A stretch of DNA of 63,108 nt from Parahoeflea olei (GCF_001703635.1 NZ_LQZT01000002.1:8898-72005), one strand, 5' to 3'. Shown: positions 41,864-50,672, numbered from the stretch's first letter. Numbers and translations are program-made. Notes: generated by a model from the sequence alone, not told the origin.

Positions 41864-43759
41864 TCATTCAAACGCGCCGACGCGCTGGCGACAGGTCGCG
41901 ATCATCCGCTCTGCTGTGCCGACGATCTCATCGTCGAGACCGGGGATGTCCGGAATTGTGAGAGCATCCAGGCCCGCGCGCAGCCCTGCAAGCAGGTCTT
42001 CAATTGCCTGGTTCGCGGCCTTGGCCGTCAGGCCTGCCACAGCCGCCATCTTGACGAAATCGTCGCGGCGCAAGCGGTTGTCCTTGCCGTTTATCTTCAG
42101 CGCCATGCGGTCATGGTCGAGACCGGGAAAGACGGTTGTGGTGACAGCGTCATAGAGCGGTGCGAGTCCCACCTTCTCAAAGCTGCCTGTGCCCGGCCGC
42201 GCGATCTTCAGCAGCGCCAGATTTTTGAGATGCATGTCTCCGTCAGCAATGAGCCAGGCGAACAAGGCCCGCTTGAGCACAAGCAGCAAATCCGCCTCCG
42301 GATCGGTCGCCAGCGGCCTGATGGCACGGGCGATCCGCTCTATCGTGCCGTCATATTTGGCTTCAGGGGGCAAATCGAGAACCGAGCACAGATCTTCGAG
42401 CGCGAGGAGCCGCGGGTCGGCAGCCGAAATGCGAATGTCGAAGCGCTCGACGATCAGGGCTGGCGCCATGCCGTCCGGCATTTCTGTCAATGCTGAAGGT
42501 GGTGTGTCGAGCCCGGCATGGCGGCCAAGCGCCAGGGCAAGAAACTCGACCACCGGCAACGCCTGGAAGCCGCTGGTCCCCGCCGGCTTGAGTATGTGCG
42601 TGAAAGGCAGGTGGGTGCCGGGCACGAGTATCCCGTCCTCGCCCAAAAACATCGGCGCCTTGATCTGCACGCCGGACAAGCGCGGCGTGCCGGCGCTGGC
42701 ATAGAGGCGCGCGAGCTTTTCCTCGAAACTCTGTTCGAAGGTCCCGCGACCCGGGCCGGTATAGGTGCCCGTGAACAGGCCGCCGGCTGTGAAATTGGCC
42801 AGGCGACCGACCAGCAAGTCCGCCGGCAATGCCTCAAGTTCGGCGGCTGTGGTGCCGATGGTTATGTTCGACATGTAGCGCCTGCCTGAACGCAGCATGG
42901 CGCGTTCGTCGCTTTGCTTGAGAATGCGTTCAAGCCACCCTTCGGGCAAGAGCGAGAGAACAAACGGCGGAAGCTTGCCGGGAACGCGTTGTTGGATAAG
43001 CGGCAGACCGAAACCTGTGTCCGCCTTCCAGCGCCATTCAAAGCCGTCATGCAAAAGATGCCCGATGGTCGTCCCATGCCAGGCGACGATAAAGTCGAGT
43101 GCCGCTTCATTGCGAAAATCGAATTCAACAGGTTCACGGAGCAGGTACCGCTCGGCCAGCTCGCCCTCGCGATACCATTCGTTTTCGCGGGCCAGCACCC
43201 ATAGCGCATCGGCGGCGGCCCTGGGATCGCCGTACTCTGCAATCAGCCTCTGTGCGATGTCGGCGCGCATCGCCTCGTCGATGGAGGACGCATGTTCGCT
43301 GCGCATCCGGAAAGCTTCGAGAAAGCGCTGGCGAATGGATGAGACATTGGCGTGGAATTCTCCCAGGCCGTCATCAATGGTAGCGGTCGCAAGGGCCGGG
43401 TGACCGGGTGCAACGTTCTGGACGATTTCCAGCGTCCTGATCCGGGTGCGCTGGTTGCGCGGCCCGCTGACAAAGAGCCGGCCATCGCGGGTCGGGGCAA
43501 GCAGGACCGCGCTGGCCGCCGAGAGATAGGCTCGCGGATAGAGATAGTTGGCGATCCGGATGGAATGCCGGAGCACTTCCGCATTGGCATCGGCGTCGGC
43601 ATCGACATAGATGCCGCGCATCAGCTGCACGATCCTGCCGGTTTCGGCCTGATAGTGGGCACGGGTCTTGTCGAGGTTTTCGCCGACGAGATAGAGCACG
43701 TTTCCAACTTTCGCGTATTCGACCTGCGCAAAAGTTGGAAATATCTGCGGCGATGTCAA
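41864..43759 (-). CDS. HipA-type kinase fused to an AbiEi-like N-terminal domain
   Basis: The 631-residue protein has two parts. Residues about 35-115 resemble the AbiEi antitoxin-type domain ('VQLMRGIYVDADA...RIANYLYPRAYLSAASAVL'). Residues about 235-600 are HipA-like: 'LPPFVLSLLPEGWLERIL', the ATP loop 'RLSGVQIKAPMFL' (360-372), Lys391 in 'HILKPA', 'ERFDI', catalytic 'DGDMHLKN' (Asp508) and 'PLYDAV' (Asp537), so kinase residues are retained. No separate hipB is next to it. The start is uncertain: TTG 43759 is the only in-frame start that keeps the N-terminal region. Two operator dyads flank it, so it is probably autoregulated. Confidence 0.82.
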   Translation of the reverse strand: MTSPQIFPTFAQVEYAKVGNVLYLVGENLDKTRAHYQAETGRIVQLMRGIYVDADADANAEVLRHSIRIANYLYPRAYLSAASAVLLAPTRDGRLFVSGPRNQRTRIRTLEIVQNVAPGHPALATATIDDGLGEFHANVSSIRQRFLEAFRMRSEHASSIDEAMRADIAQRLIAEYGDPRAAADALWVLARENEWYREGELAERYLLREPVEFDFRNEAALDFIVAWHGTTIGHLLHDGFEWRWKADTGFGLPLIQQRVPGKLPPFVLSLLPEGWLERILKQSDERAMLRSGRRYMSNITIGTTAAELEALPADLLVGRLANFTAGGLFTGTYTGPGRGTFEQSFEEKLARLYASAGTPRLSGVQIKAPMFLGEDGILVPGTHLPFTHILKPAGTSGFQALPVVEFLALALGRHAGLDTPPSALTEMPDGMAPALIVERFDIRISAADPRLLALEDLCSVLDLPPEAKYDGTIERIARAIRPLATDPEADLLLVLKRALFAWLIADGDMHLKNLALLKIARPGTGSFEKVGLAPLYDAVTTTVFPGLDHDRMALKINGKDNRLRRDDFVKMAAVAGLTAKAANQAIEDLLAGLRAGLDALTIPDIPGLDDEIVGTAERMIATCRQRVGAFE

Positions 43760-43800
43760 GCATTTCTAACTTTCCCGTGTTTCAAATACGCGAAAGTTAG
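43701..43800. promoter_or_regulatory. Two operator dyads around the start of the HipA-fusion gene
   Basis: Dyad 1 is TTTCCAACTTTCGCG (43701-43715) with CGCAAAAGTTGGAAA (43727-43741), 14 of 15 positions matching. Dyad 2 is CTAACTTTCCCGT (43766-43778) with ACGCGAAAGTTAG (43788-43800), 12 of 13 matching. The four half-sites share CYAACTTTYGCGT. The dyads lie on either side of the start, their centres 62 bp apart. Confidence 0.75.
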
Positions 43801-43805
43801 CCGAC

Positions 43806-44726
43806 TCACCCCCGCGCTTCCCGCACCGCGATCTCCGCCATCTCTAGGATCGCCGGGCGCGAGCTCGCCACGGCGATGAAGCGGGCGGTGTGGCAGAATT
43901 TGGCGCCCTTGACGCCGGAGGCTTCTTCCAGCGCCGCGTCGGTGAGGCCGGCCCAGGCGGCGGGCAGGTCGGCGCGTTGCTCGAAAGTGTCCTCGGCGAG
44001 CTTGATGCCGTTGAGCGTCCAGTCGTCGCCGCGGGGGTGGACGACGAACAGGATGTGGTCGGCTCCGGCCTTTTCCAGCGCCGGGCGGTAGGGCATGCCG
44101 GTCGGCAGTTCGAGGATGGCCGAGGAGCCCGCGCGGGCGATGGCGTCGATGACGATCCCCTCGGCGCGCACCTTGGCGGCGAGCGTGCCGACCAGCGCCT
44201 CGACGAAGCGCGAGGCGATACCAAGCGCGCGGGCGAAGGCATCGTCGTCGGCGGTGGGCGAGGGGTCGTCGAACGGTGGCTTGAGGCTTTCGATCAGCGC
44301 CGGCAGGGTCAGCCCCGCAAGCGGCCCCGCCACCGAGGGCTCCATCGCGCCGTTGTCGAGCAGGTCGATCGGCAGCACGTAGCGCGCGTCGAACTCGGCA
44401 TGGATCGCCTCGATGTCGGCGTCGGGCACGGCAAGCGCTGCGAGATAGGCGCGTCCGTAATGCATCCAGATCAGCCCGAAGGAGCTGAGCGGCTCGCCGC
44501 CGGCGCGCTTAGGCCCGGGCTTCTGGTGGTGGTCGAAGATCTGCCGTTCGGCATCATAGGCGCCGCCGACATCGAAGACGATGCGGTCGGCGGCGGGGCT
44601 GATCCAGTCGCGGTCGCGGCTGCGTCTGATCTCCGCGTGCGGATAAAGCCGGGTCAGCACCACGCTCGACAGAAGCTCGTCGGCGTGAAACCCGCCGGAG
44701 TGGGTGACGAGATGGGTGATGCGCAT
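43806..44726 (-). CDS. MYG1-family metal-dependent hydrolase (UPF0160)
   Basis: The 306-residue DHH-related protein has the N-terminal metal motif 'THSGGFHADELLSSVVL' (8-24), the 'VFDVGG' Asp, and the D-H-H motif in 'RQIFDHHQKPG' (about 62-72). 'FDARYVLPIDLLDNG' is another conserved MYG1 segment. Eukaryotic MYG1 is a 3'-5' RNA exonuclease; the bacterial role is not established. Its upstream neighbour on the same strand is far away, and the HipA-fusion operators lie just after its stop. Confidence 0.92.
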   Translation of the reverse strand: MRITHLVTHSGGFHADELLSSVVLTRLYPHAEIRRSRDRDWISPAADRIVFDVGGAYDAERQIFDHHQKPGPKRAGGEPLSSFGLIWMHYGRAYLAALAVPDADIEAIHAEFDARYVLPIDLLDNGAMEPSVAGPLAGLTLPALIESLKPPFDDPSPTADDDAFARALGIASRFVEALVGTLAAKVRAEGIVIDAIARAGSSAILELPTGMPYRPALEKAGADHILFVVHPRGDDWTLNGIKLAEDTFEQRADLPAAWAGLTDAALEEASGVKGAKFCHTARFIAVASSRPAILEMAEIAVREARG

Positions 44727-44997
44727 GGCGGTCTCCGGGAACGGTGGTGCGGGTCGGACGGGCAGGCGCGCCCGGGCGACGTCGAATTGGTCCGCCTAGA
44801 TCCCAGCAAATGACGATGGGTGCAATCCCCCCTGTCTCGCGCCACCCGGGTATCCGCGCCCGCGCCGTGTGGCCGGCCGGGGCGACGGGCGGGGCAACCG
44901 CCCGCGACGGGCGGGGGAAGGGGCGTACCAGCGACAATACTTAGCAAATCGGCAAACTGTCTGTTGACGACGGTGTCCGCTGCTGTTAGTTAGCCTT
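44727..44997. other. Divergent intergenic region, MYG1 and arsR genes
   Basis: The 271 bp hold no convincing gene. Near the arsR side a possible sigma-70-like promoter is visible: TTGACG at 44964-44969 and TTAGTT at 44986-44991 (spacer 16). The arsR-start dyad TTAGCC/GGCTAA overlaps it. Confidence 0.4.
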
Positions 44998-45005
44998 ATG
45001 GCTAA
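44990..45005. promoter_or_regulatory. Dyad across the arsR start codon
   Basis: TTAGCC (44990-44995) and GGCTAA (45000-45005) are perfect inverted copies separated by 4 nt, straddling the ATG at 44998 and overlapping the proposed -10. It is a likely autoregulatory site of the ArsR-type protein. Confidence 0.5.
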
Positions 45006-45339
45006 GCATGACACCGATCTCTCCGCCCTGTTTCACGCGCTCGCGGACCCGACGCGGCGGCAGATTCTCACGCGGCTTGCGGCCGGGCCCGCGCCCGTGA
45101 GCGATCTCGCCGAACCCACCGGGCTCCGCCTGCCCACGGTGATGCGGCATCTTTCGGTGCTCGAGGAGGCGGGGTTGATTGCCAGTTCCAAGGACGGGCG
45201 CGTGCGCACCTGCGCCATCGTGCCCGAGGCACTTCAGCCGATGCAGGCCTGGCTCGCCGAGCAGCGCCGGATCTGGGAGCAGCGGCTCGACCGGCTCGAT
45301 GCCTATGTGAAAACCCTGATGGAGGAGAAACCGGAATGA
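44998..45339 (+). CDS. ArsR-family transcriptional regulator
   Basis: The 113-residue winged-helix protein: 'LFHALADPTRRQILTRLAAGPAPVSDLAEPTGLRLPTVMRHLSVLEEAGLIASSKDGRVRTCAI' is the ArsR HTH and wing (about 8-75). The C-terminus lacks the classic ArsR metal-binding Cys motifs, so it belongs to the metal-independent SRPBCC-associated subgroup ('MQAWLAEQRRIWEQRLDRLDAY'). It is the first gene of a three-gene coupled operon with two SRPBCC genes, and its start carries the TTAGCC dyad. Confidence 0.92.
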   Translation: MAKHDTDLSALFHALADPTRRQILTRLAAGPAPVSDLAEPTGLRLPTVMRHLSVLEEAGLIASSKDGRVRTCAIVPEALQPMQAWLAEQRRIWEQRLDRLDAYVKTLMEEKPE

Positions 45340-45836
45340 CGCCTGCCCCCCACCCCGATCCCGAAATACAGCTCGATCCCGCCACCGACCTGAGCTTCAC
45401 CCGCACGCTCGCCGCCCCGCGCCGCCTGATCTGGCAGTGCTGGACCGAGCCCCGGCATATCCCGCATTTCTTCGTGCCCGCGCCGCACAAGGTGACATCG
45501 GTCGAGATCGACCTGCGCGTCGGCGGCCGCTTCGACACAATCTTCGAGGTCGAGGGCAATCTCATGGAGAACCGCGGCGTCTATCTCGAGGTGGTCCCCG
45601 AACAGAAGCTCGTCTTCACCGATGCCTATACCGAAGGCTGGAAGCCCGCGCCCGAGCCGTTCATGACGGCGATCCTGCTGCTGTCCGACGCGCCCGGTGG
45701 CGGCACCCTCTACACCGCGATCGCCCGCCACCGCTCGCCCGAGAGCTGCAAGACCCACCAGGACATGGGCTTCTTCGACGGCTGGGGCACGGTCGCGACC
45801 CAGCTCGAAGCCTATGCCAAAGGTCTTGCCGCATGA
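45336..45836 (+). CDS. SRPBCC (AHSA1-like) protein 1
   Basis: The 166-residue AHSA1/START-like protein: 'DLSFTRTLAAPRRLIWQCWTEPRHIPHFFVPAPHKV', 'RVGGRFDTIFEVEG', 'YLEVVPEQKLVFTDAYTEGWKP' and 'MGFFDGWGTVATQLEAYAKGL' match the family cavity fold. The ATG overlaps the arsR stop (ATGA). These proteins bind hydrophobic ligands; the ArsR-SRPBCC pairing is common in proteobacteria, but the ligand is unknown. Confidence 0.9.
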   Translation: MTPAPHPDPEIQLDPATDLSFTRTLAAPRRLIWQCWTEPRHIPHFFVPAPHKVTSVEIDLRVGGRFDTIFEVEGNLMENRGVYLEVVPEQKLVFTDAYTEGWKPAPEPFMTAILLLSDAPGGGTLYTAIARHRSPESCKTHQDMGFFDGWGTVATQLEAYAKGLAA

Positions 45837-46723
45837 GCGCCCAAAACTGTGCCACGCTCACGTTCGACCGCGACGTGTCCGCGCCGCTGGCGACACTCTG
45901 GGCCGCCTGGACCGCGCCGGCCGCGCGCAAGCTCTGGGCGTCGCCCGATAGGGGCGTCACCGTCGAATTCATCGAGGCCGACACGCGCCCGGGCGGGCGC
46001 GAGGTCTCGCTGTGCAAGGTCGAGGGCCGGCCCGACGTGACCTGCGAGGTGCGCTGGCTGGCGCTCGAGCCGGAGCGGGTGAGCATCAATTCCGAGCTGA
46101 TCTCGTGCGACGGCGTCGCGCAATCGGCGGCGCTGGTGACGGCGCGGTTCTCCAGGACCGGAACCGGCAGCCGCATTGCGCTCACGGTGCAGCTGTCGTC
46201 GCTCGCCGCGGACATGGAGGCGGGCTACCGGGATGGCTTCGCGGCGGGAATCGCCAATCTCGCCGCGGTTGCCGAGCGAACCATGGTGCTCACCCGGCTG
46301 ATCGCGGCACCGCGCTCGCTGGTCTGGGGCGCCTGGGTCAATGAAGATGCGCTGCCACGCTGGTGGGGCCCGGACGGATTCTCCTGCCGCACACAACGCA
46401 TTGATTTGAGAAACGGCGGCGAATGGGTGTTCGACATGATCGGCCCGGACGGCACGGTCTATCCGAACCACCACCTTTACCGCGAGATCAAACCCGAGCG
46501 GAGCCTTGCCTACACGCTGCTCTGGGGCGAAAACGGCCCGCCCCATGCCGAGGCCTGGGCGCTGTTCGAGCAGGAAAGCACGGACGGCAAGCCCGTGACC
46601 CGCGTCACGCTCGCCATGGTGTTCACCAGCCGCGACGAATACGACACCGCCAAGGGCTTCGGCGCCGTCGAACTCGGCCACCAGACGCTCGGCAAGCTCG
46701 CCCGTATCGCCGAAGCCGCTTGA
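45833..46723 (+). CDS. Tandem two-domain SRPBCC protein
   Basis: The 296-residue protein is a fusion of two AHSA1-like domains, about 5-145 and 150-295. The second half is well conserved ('VLTRLIAAPRSLVWGAWVNEDALPRWWGPDGFSCRTQRIDLRNGGEWVFDMIGPDGTVYPNHHLYREIKPERSLAYTLLWGE'). The first half is shorter and less typical. ATG 45833 overlaps the previous stop (ATGA), so all three genes are translationally coupled. Confidence 0.88.
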   Translation: MSAQNCATLTFDRDVSAPLATLWAAWTAPAARKLWASPDRGVTVEFIEADTRPGGREVSLCKVEGRPDVTCEVRWLALEPERVSINSELISCDGVAQSAALVTARFSRTGTGSRIALTVQLSSLAADMEAGYRDGFAAGIANLAAVAERTMVLTRLIAAPRSLVWGAWVNEDALPRWWGPDGFSCRTQRIDLRNGGEWVFDMIGPDGTVYPNHHLYREIKPERSLAYTLLWGENGPPHAEAWALFEQESTDGKPVTRVTLAMVFTSRDEYDTAKGFGAVELGHQTLGKLARIAEAA

Positions 46724-46752
46724 CCGAATGTCAGGCGAGCCGCAAGAATGGC

Positions 46753-47016
46753 TCAGCCGCCTGGGTTGATCACGTAGGACGCGCCGATCAGCAGGGCGCC
46801 GGCGGCCATTGTCGCGGAATCCCAGAAGCTCCAGGCGTTTCGTTCGGTCTCGTAGCCGGAGCTGATGATGTCCCAGTATTTGCGGGTAGCGCCGCCCTTT
46901 TGCGCGCGTCGCGCCGCCTTCCAGTTGAGCTGGCGCAACAGCTGGTCGCGGGCGGGCGCGAACAGCAAAAGGCCGGAGCCGATCAGCCCGCAGAGATTCT
47001 CAGCCGGCAGCCACAT
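46753..47016 (-). CDS. Small membrane protein of the XRE operon
   Basis: The 87-residue protein has a hydrophobic segment near each end (about 5-22 and 68-84) around a basic middle ('QLNWKAARRAQKGGATRKYW'). It overlaps the 3' end of the XRE gene by 17 nt, and a GGAGGAG site precedes its ATG at 47016, so it is translated as the third gene of that operon. No family recognised. The proximity suggests a role with the regulator, perhaps as a membrane effector, but this is speculation. Confidence 0.6.
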   Translation of the reverse strand: MWLPAENLCGLIGSGLLLFAPARDQLLRQLNWKAARRAQKGGATRKYWDIISSGYETERNAWSFWDSATMAAGALLIGASYVINPGG

Positions 47017-47653
47017 CGGACGGCTCCTCCGGCGCACCTCCCTGATCCGGGGCCTCCCCCGGTCCCAGTTCCTCCATCCCCGAGAAAGCCGACATCATGC
47101 TGGCGATCTCGGTCGACAGGGACTGGGTGATGGCCCCGCTCATCGCCGAGGCCATCGCGCCCATGATTGCCGGTCCGGGAATGATCGCCGGCCCGGGCAC
47201 GCCTGCTTCCGTGCCCCCGACGATGGCCGCAAGCTCGCGGTATTGGTCGTGCGCCGAGGAATCGGCCGCTGCCAGCCGGGTCTCGGAGAGCTTGCCGATG
47301 GCCCGCACGGTGCGGGCAAGATGGTCCCTGTGCCCATAGGTTGAGGCGGCGGGGGCAAAACTGATGGTCGGCTCCATGCCAAGCGCAGCCGCGTAGCGGC
47401 ACAGCGTGACGAGGCCGATGTCGCCCTCCCCGTTTTCGATCCGGGACACGGCGGGCTGCGACATCTCGAGTTGCTCGGCCACCTCCGACTGCTTCATGCC
47501 CATGTCCTCGCGCAGCCGCTTGAGGTCTTCGCGGATCTTTGCGCAATAGCGCAGATGGGCCTGCTCCTGCTTGAGGGCCTTGGTGAAGTTCGGGGCTTGC
47601 GCGCTCACCTTGCGGGTGAACTGGTCCAGGGTCAGTGCGGGTTTGTCGCTCAT
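47000..47653 (-). CDS. XRE-family HTH regulator with long C-terminal region
   Basis: The 217-residue protein has an HTH_XRE domain at about 38-92: 'REDLKRLREDMGMKQSEVAEQLEMSQPAVSRIENGEGDIGLVTLCRYAAALGMEPTISFAP'. The N-terminus ('SAQAPNFTKALKQEQAHLRYCAKI') resembles HigA-type antitoxins. The C-terminal 90 residues are Ala/Gly/Met/Pro-rich. The gene upstream encodes a 115-residue protein in a toxin-first order, and a perfect operator lies upstream of both. ATG 47653 (MSDKPALTLDQ) is chosen; a longer frame overlaps the upstream gene. Confidence 0.88.
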   Translation of the reverse strand: MSDKPALTLDQFTRKVSAQAPNFTKALKQEQAHLRYCAKIREDLKRLREDMGMKQSEVAEQLEMSQPAVSRIENGEGDIGLVTLCRYAAALGMEPTISFAPAASTYGHRDHLARTVRAIGKLSETRLAAADSSAHDQYRELAAIVGGTEAGVPGPAIIPGPAIMGAMASAMSGAITQSLSTEIASMMSAFSGMEELGPGEAPDQGGAPEEPSDVAAG

Positions 47654-47676
47654 GCCGTCTCCGGTGTTGCTGGGCC

Positions 47677-48024
47677 TCAGATGCCCAGTATCCGCTCCGC
47701 CCAGCTTTCGTGCTCGCTCCACCGCCGCTTTGCGTCGGGGGCCAGGAACCGCACCGGGCACACACTACGGTCGCTGTCGTCGACCCGGGCCAGAAACCCG
47801 GCCTCGCCATCGGCGTCCAGCCGGGCGCGGGGCGGCACCACGTAAAACGCCAGCCTGCCCGCGCCCCTCAAATATTCGCCCTGCCCCTGCGGATTGCCGG
47901 CAAAGGCTTCCAGCCGCATGACCAGCCGCGACGCGCCGTGAGGGCGCTTCATTGCATAGGTCGTGAAGGCCCGGTCGAATTCGCCGTCATCCTCGATCAC
48001 GATCCTGTATGCATCATATGTCAT
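47677..48024 (-). CDS. Putative toxin-position protein upstream of the XRE gene
   Basis: The 115-residue soluble protein: 'MTYDAYRIVIEDDGEFDRAFTTYAMKRPHGASRLVMRLEAFAGNPQGQGEYLRGAGRLAFYVVPPRARLDADGEAGFLARVDDSDRSVCPVRFLAPD'. It has no clear RelE/HigB signature, though Arg- and Lys-bearing strands and length are compatible with small toxins. It starts 26 bp from a perfect operator and ends 23 bp before the XRE gene, so it is the first gene of the operon. ATG 48024 follows TTTTGGGG; a TTG at 48042 is less likely. Confidence 0.65.
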   Translation of the reverse strand: MTYDAYRIVIEDDGEFDRAFTTYAMKRPHGASRLVMRLEAFAGNPQGQGEYLRGAGRLAFYVVPPRARLDADGEAGFLARVDDSDRSVCPVRFLAPDAKRRWSEHESWAERILGI

Positions 48025-48049
48025 GTAATGCCCCAAAATCAAGGTTAAT

Positions 48050-48065
48050 ATAACTTATAAGTTAT
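48050..48065. promoter_or_regulatory. Perfect 16-bp operator of the XRE operon
   Basis: ATAACTTATAAGTTAT is a perfect palindrome in an AT-rich island, 26 bp upstream of the first gene of the XRE operon (minus strand). Its AT-richness stands out against the local GC. It is the expected type of HTH_XRE autoregulatory site. Confidence 0.75.
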
Positions 48066-48233
48066 TCTTACTTAATGTTGCCGGCGCCGACAGGCCTCAC
48101 CCCCGCGCCCTGAGTATGCAATCGGAGCGGGAGACGCGCAAGCATCTGCACGGCAGCACAATGACTCCGCGGCGGCGGACTGGGGGGACCGTGTGATCTG
48201 GGGTTGGCCCCGCGGTGCCGGCGGCTTGGCGAC

Positions 48234-48944
48234 TCAGCCCCGGTTTTCCGCGTCCGCCTCTTGGTCTTCCGGGGGCAGGGCGTGCCGCTGCATCAGCGGC
48301 AGTTGCATCAGCGTGAAGACGATCGACAGCGGCATGTTGCCCCAGACCTTGAAGGCGATCCAGAAATCTGTCGAGAAATTGCGCCACACCACCTCGTTGA
48401 GCACGGCCATGGCGAGGAAGAACAGGCCCCAGCGGAGCGTGAGCTTGCGCCAGCCCTCGGCGTCGAGCCGGAAGGCCGAATCGAACACATAGCCCAGGAA
48501 GGATTTTCCAAAGGCGAGCCCGCCCAGCAGGATCACCCCGAACATGGTGTTGATGATGGTGGGCTTGACCTTGATGAAGGTCTCGTCCTGCAGCCACAGC
48601 GTCAGCGCGCCGAACACCAGGACGATCACGCCCGACAGAAGCGGCATGACCGGCAGTGTCCGGGTCAGCATCCATGACACCGTGAGCGCGATCGCGGTGG
48701 CGATCATGAAACAGGCCGTGCCCACGAAGATCGGCCCGCCGATATTGGCGAGAAACGGAACGTGGCCGGCGATCCAGTCGCCGCGGGAATTGGCGAAGAA
48801 GAACACCAGCAGCGGCCCGAGCTCGAGCACCAGCTTGAGCAGCGGGTTCATGTGCTTGCGCTGCGGATCGTTCGGGTCGGGCTCGAAGATCTGCAGCTCT
48901 TCGTCGTCGGGCGCGGGACGGTCGGCCTGCTTGCGGTCGTTCAT
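48234..48944 (-). CDS. yciB: Septation protein A homologue YciB
   Basis: The 236-residue membrane protein has five to six segments after a ~30-residue acidic N-terminus. '[23 protein letters not shown]' and '[83 protein letters not shown]' are the YciB (IspA/IspZ-type) signatures. It contributes to envelope and septum integrity. Its start overlaps the ftsY stop by 4 nt (ATGA), and it closes the dapF-mtaB-ftsY-yciB run. Confidence 0.95.
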   Translation of the reverse strand: MNDRKQADRPAPDDEELQIFEPDPNDPQRKHMNPLLKLVLELGPLLVFFFANSRGDWIAGHVPFLANIGGPIFVGTACFMIATAIALTVSWMLTRTLPVMPLLSGVIVLVFGALTLWLQDETFIKVKPTIINTMFGVILLGGLAFGKSFLGYVFDSAFRLDAEGWRKLTLRWGLFFLAMAVLNEVVWRNFSTDFWIAFKVWGNMPLSIVFTLMQLPLMQRHALPPEDQEADAENRG

Positions 48945-50629
48945 TTCGGCTCTCCGGCAATCGCCGCTGCAAAGTCGGCCGCCTCGAAGGGTTCGAGATC
49001 GTCGATGCCTTCGCCCACGCCGATGAAATAGACCGGCAATTTGTGCCTGGCGGCAATGGCAACCAGGATGCCGCCGCGCGCGGTGCCATCGAGCTTGGTC
49101 ATCACCAGCCCGTTGACCCCGGCCACGTTCCTGAAGATCTCGACCTGGTTCAGCGCGTTCTGTCCGGTGGTGGCGTCGAGCGTCTGCAGCACGGTGTGCG
49201 GTGCATCCGGGTCGAGCTTGCCGATCACGCGCACCACCTTGGCGAGTTCGTCCATCAGCTCGGTGCGGTTCTGCAGCCGGCCGGCCGTGTCGATGATCAG
49301 CACGTCGGCGCCGTCCGCGCGCGCGGTCTCGAAGGCCTCGTAGGCAAGCCCCGCCGCATCGGCGCCGAGCTTGGTCGAGACCACTTTCGAGCCGGTGCGC
49401 TCGCCCCAGATCTTCAATTGCTCGATCGCGGCGGCGCGGAAGGTGTCGCCGGCGGCGAGCATCACCTTGAGCCCCCCCGCCGACAGCTTGGCGGCGAGCT
49501 TGCCGATGGTGGTGGTCTTGCCGGTGCCGTTGACGCCGACCACCAGGATCACATGCGGCTTGTGGCTGAGGTCGAGTTCCAGCGGCTTTGCCACCGGGGT
49601 GAGCACGCGGGCGATCTCATCGGCCATCACCTTCTGCACCTCGGCCGGCGAGATGTCGCGGCCATAGCGGCCCGATGCCAGCGCATCGGTCACGCGGAGC
49701 GCGGTCTCGACGCCGAGATCGGCCTGCAAGAGCACGTCCTCGAGATCCTGCAGCGTGTCCTCGTCGAGCTTGCGCTTGGTGAAGATGCCGGAAATCTGGC
49801 CGGAGAGCTGGCCGGAGGTGCGCGACAGACCCTGGCGCAGCCGCGCCCACCAGCCGGCGCGCACGGCTTCTGCCGGCGCCGGTGCAGCCGCGGCTTCCGC
49901 CTCGGACACGGTGTCGCGCACCACCAGCCGGCGCGGCGCGGCCGCGGCTAAGGAAGGCTGCGCGGGCTCTATGGCTGGTCCGGGCTCTGCTTCGGCCTCA
50001 TCGACGGTCTTTGGGCCAGGCTCCGGCTCGGGCTCTCCCGGTTCCTCTGCGGGTTCGGGGTCCAGCGCGGCAGTGGCGGGTTCCGGCTCCGCTTCGGTGG
50101 CGCTCTCGGACGCCTCGGGGACGGCATCGATGCCGGGATCGGCGGCCAGTTCGTCGGGCATCAGGCCTTCGTCAAGCGGCGGTTCGGCTTCGGCAGCTGT
50201 CTCTTCGGCCACCAGCGGCTCGCCGGAATGCTCTTCGCCGGCGGGCTCGGGGGTCGTCAGTGCCGCCGCGTCCGGCGCGGTCTCGGGCGTGAACTGCATG
50301 GCGCCGTCGGCGGGGAAGCTCTCGGGCTTGTCGTCGTCACCGGTCTCCGCATCCGCCGCTTCGGGGGTAGGCGTGGGCTCGGGCTCGGGCGTCGGCGCAA
50401 TGCCGGGATCGGCCTGCAGCTCCTCCGGTGGGGCGCCCTCGTCGCGGGCCTCTTCCGCGGCTGCCGGCGCGGCGTCCGTCCGGGCAGCGGTGGTTTCGGA
50501 CGCGCTTTCGGGGTCCGGCACGGGTGCCCCGGGGGCGGGTGCGCCTGCCTGGTCCGGCGTTTCGGTCTCCGGTGCGGTTTCCGCCGGCCGTCCGAAGGAG
50601 AAAACCTTCTTGATGAAGTTGAGCGCCAT
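48941..50629 (-). CDS. ftsY: Signal recognition particle receptor FtsY
   Basis: The 562-residue SRP receptor GTPase carries a long acidic Ala/Glu/Pro-rich A domain (about 20-240), and the N/G domains follow. Key motifs are G1 '[15 protein letters not shown]', '[18 protein letters not shown]', '[16 protein letters not shown]' and G4 '[10 protein letters not shown]'. It docks Ffh-ribosome complexes at the inner membrane. It lies between mtaB and yciB on the same strand, 43 nt after mtaB. Confidence 0.97.
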   Translation of the reverse strand: MALNFIKKVFSFGRPAETAPETETPDQAGAPAPGAPVPDPESASETTAARTDAAPAAAEEARDEGAPPEELQADPGIAPTPEPEPTPTPEAADAETGDDDKPESFPADGAMQFTPETAPDAAALTTPEPAGEEHSGEPLVAEETAAEAEPPLDEGLMPDELAADPGIDAVPEASESATEAEPEPATAALDPEPAEEPGEPEPEPGPKTVDEAEAEPGPAIEPAQPSLAAAAPRRLVVRDTVSEAEAAAAPAPAEAVRAGWWARLRQGLSRTSGQLSGQISGIFTKRKLDEDTLQDLEDVLLQADLGVETALRVTDALASGRYGRDISPAEVQKVMADEIARVLTPVAKPLELDLSHKPHVILVVGVNGTGKTTTIGKLAAKLSAGGLKVMLAAGDTFRAAAIEQLKIWGERTGSKVVSTKLGADAAGLAYEAFETARADGADVLIIDTAGRLQNRTELMDELAKVVRVIGKLDPDAPHTVLQTLDATTGQNALNQVEIFRNVAGVNGLVMTKLDGTARGGILVAIAARHKLPVYFIGVGEGIDDLEPFEAADFAAAIAGEPK

Positions 50630-50672
50630 GCCTGCCTGTCGTCCTTTTCGTGTCCAACCCGGGGGCGCGGGC

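Noticed and set aside
43374..43763. Alternative ATG at 43763 in another frame as start of the HipA-fusion gene
   Set aside because: That frame gives only a dozen plausible residues before becoming low-complexity; the in-frame TTG at 43759 keeps the N-terminal domain. A frameshift cannot be fully excluded.
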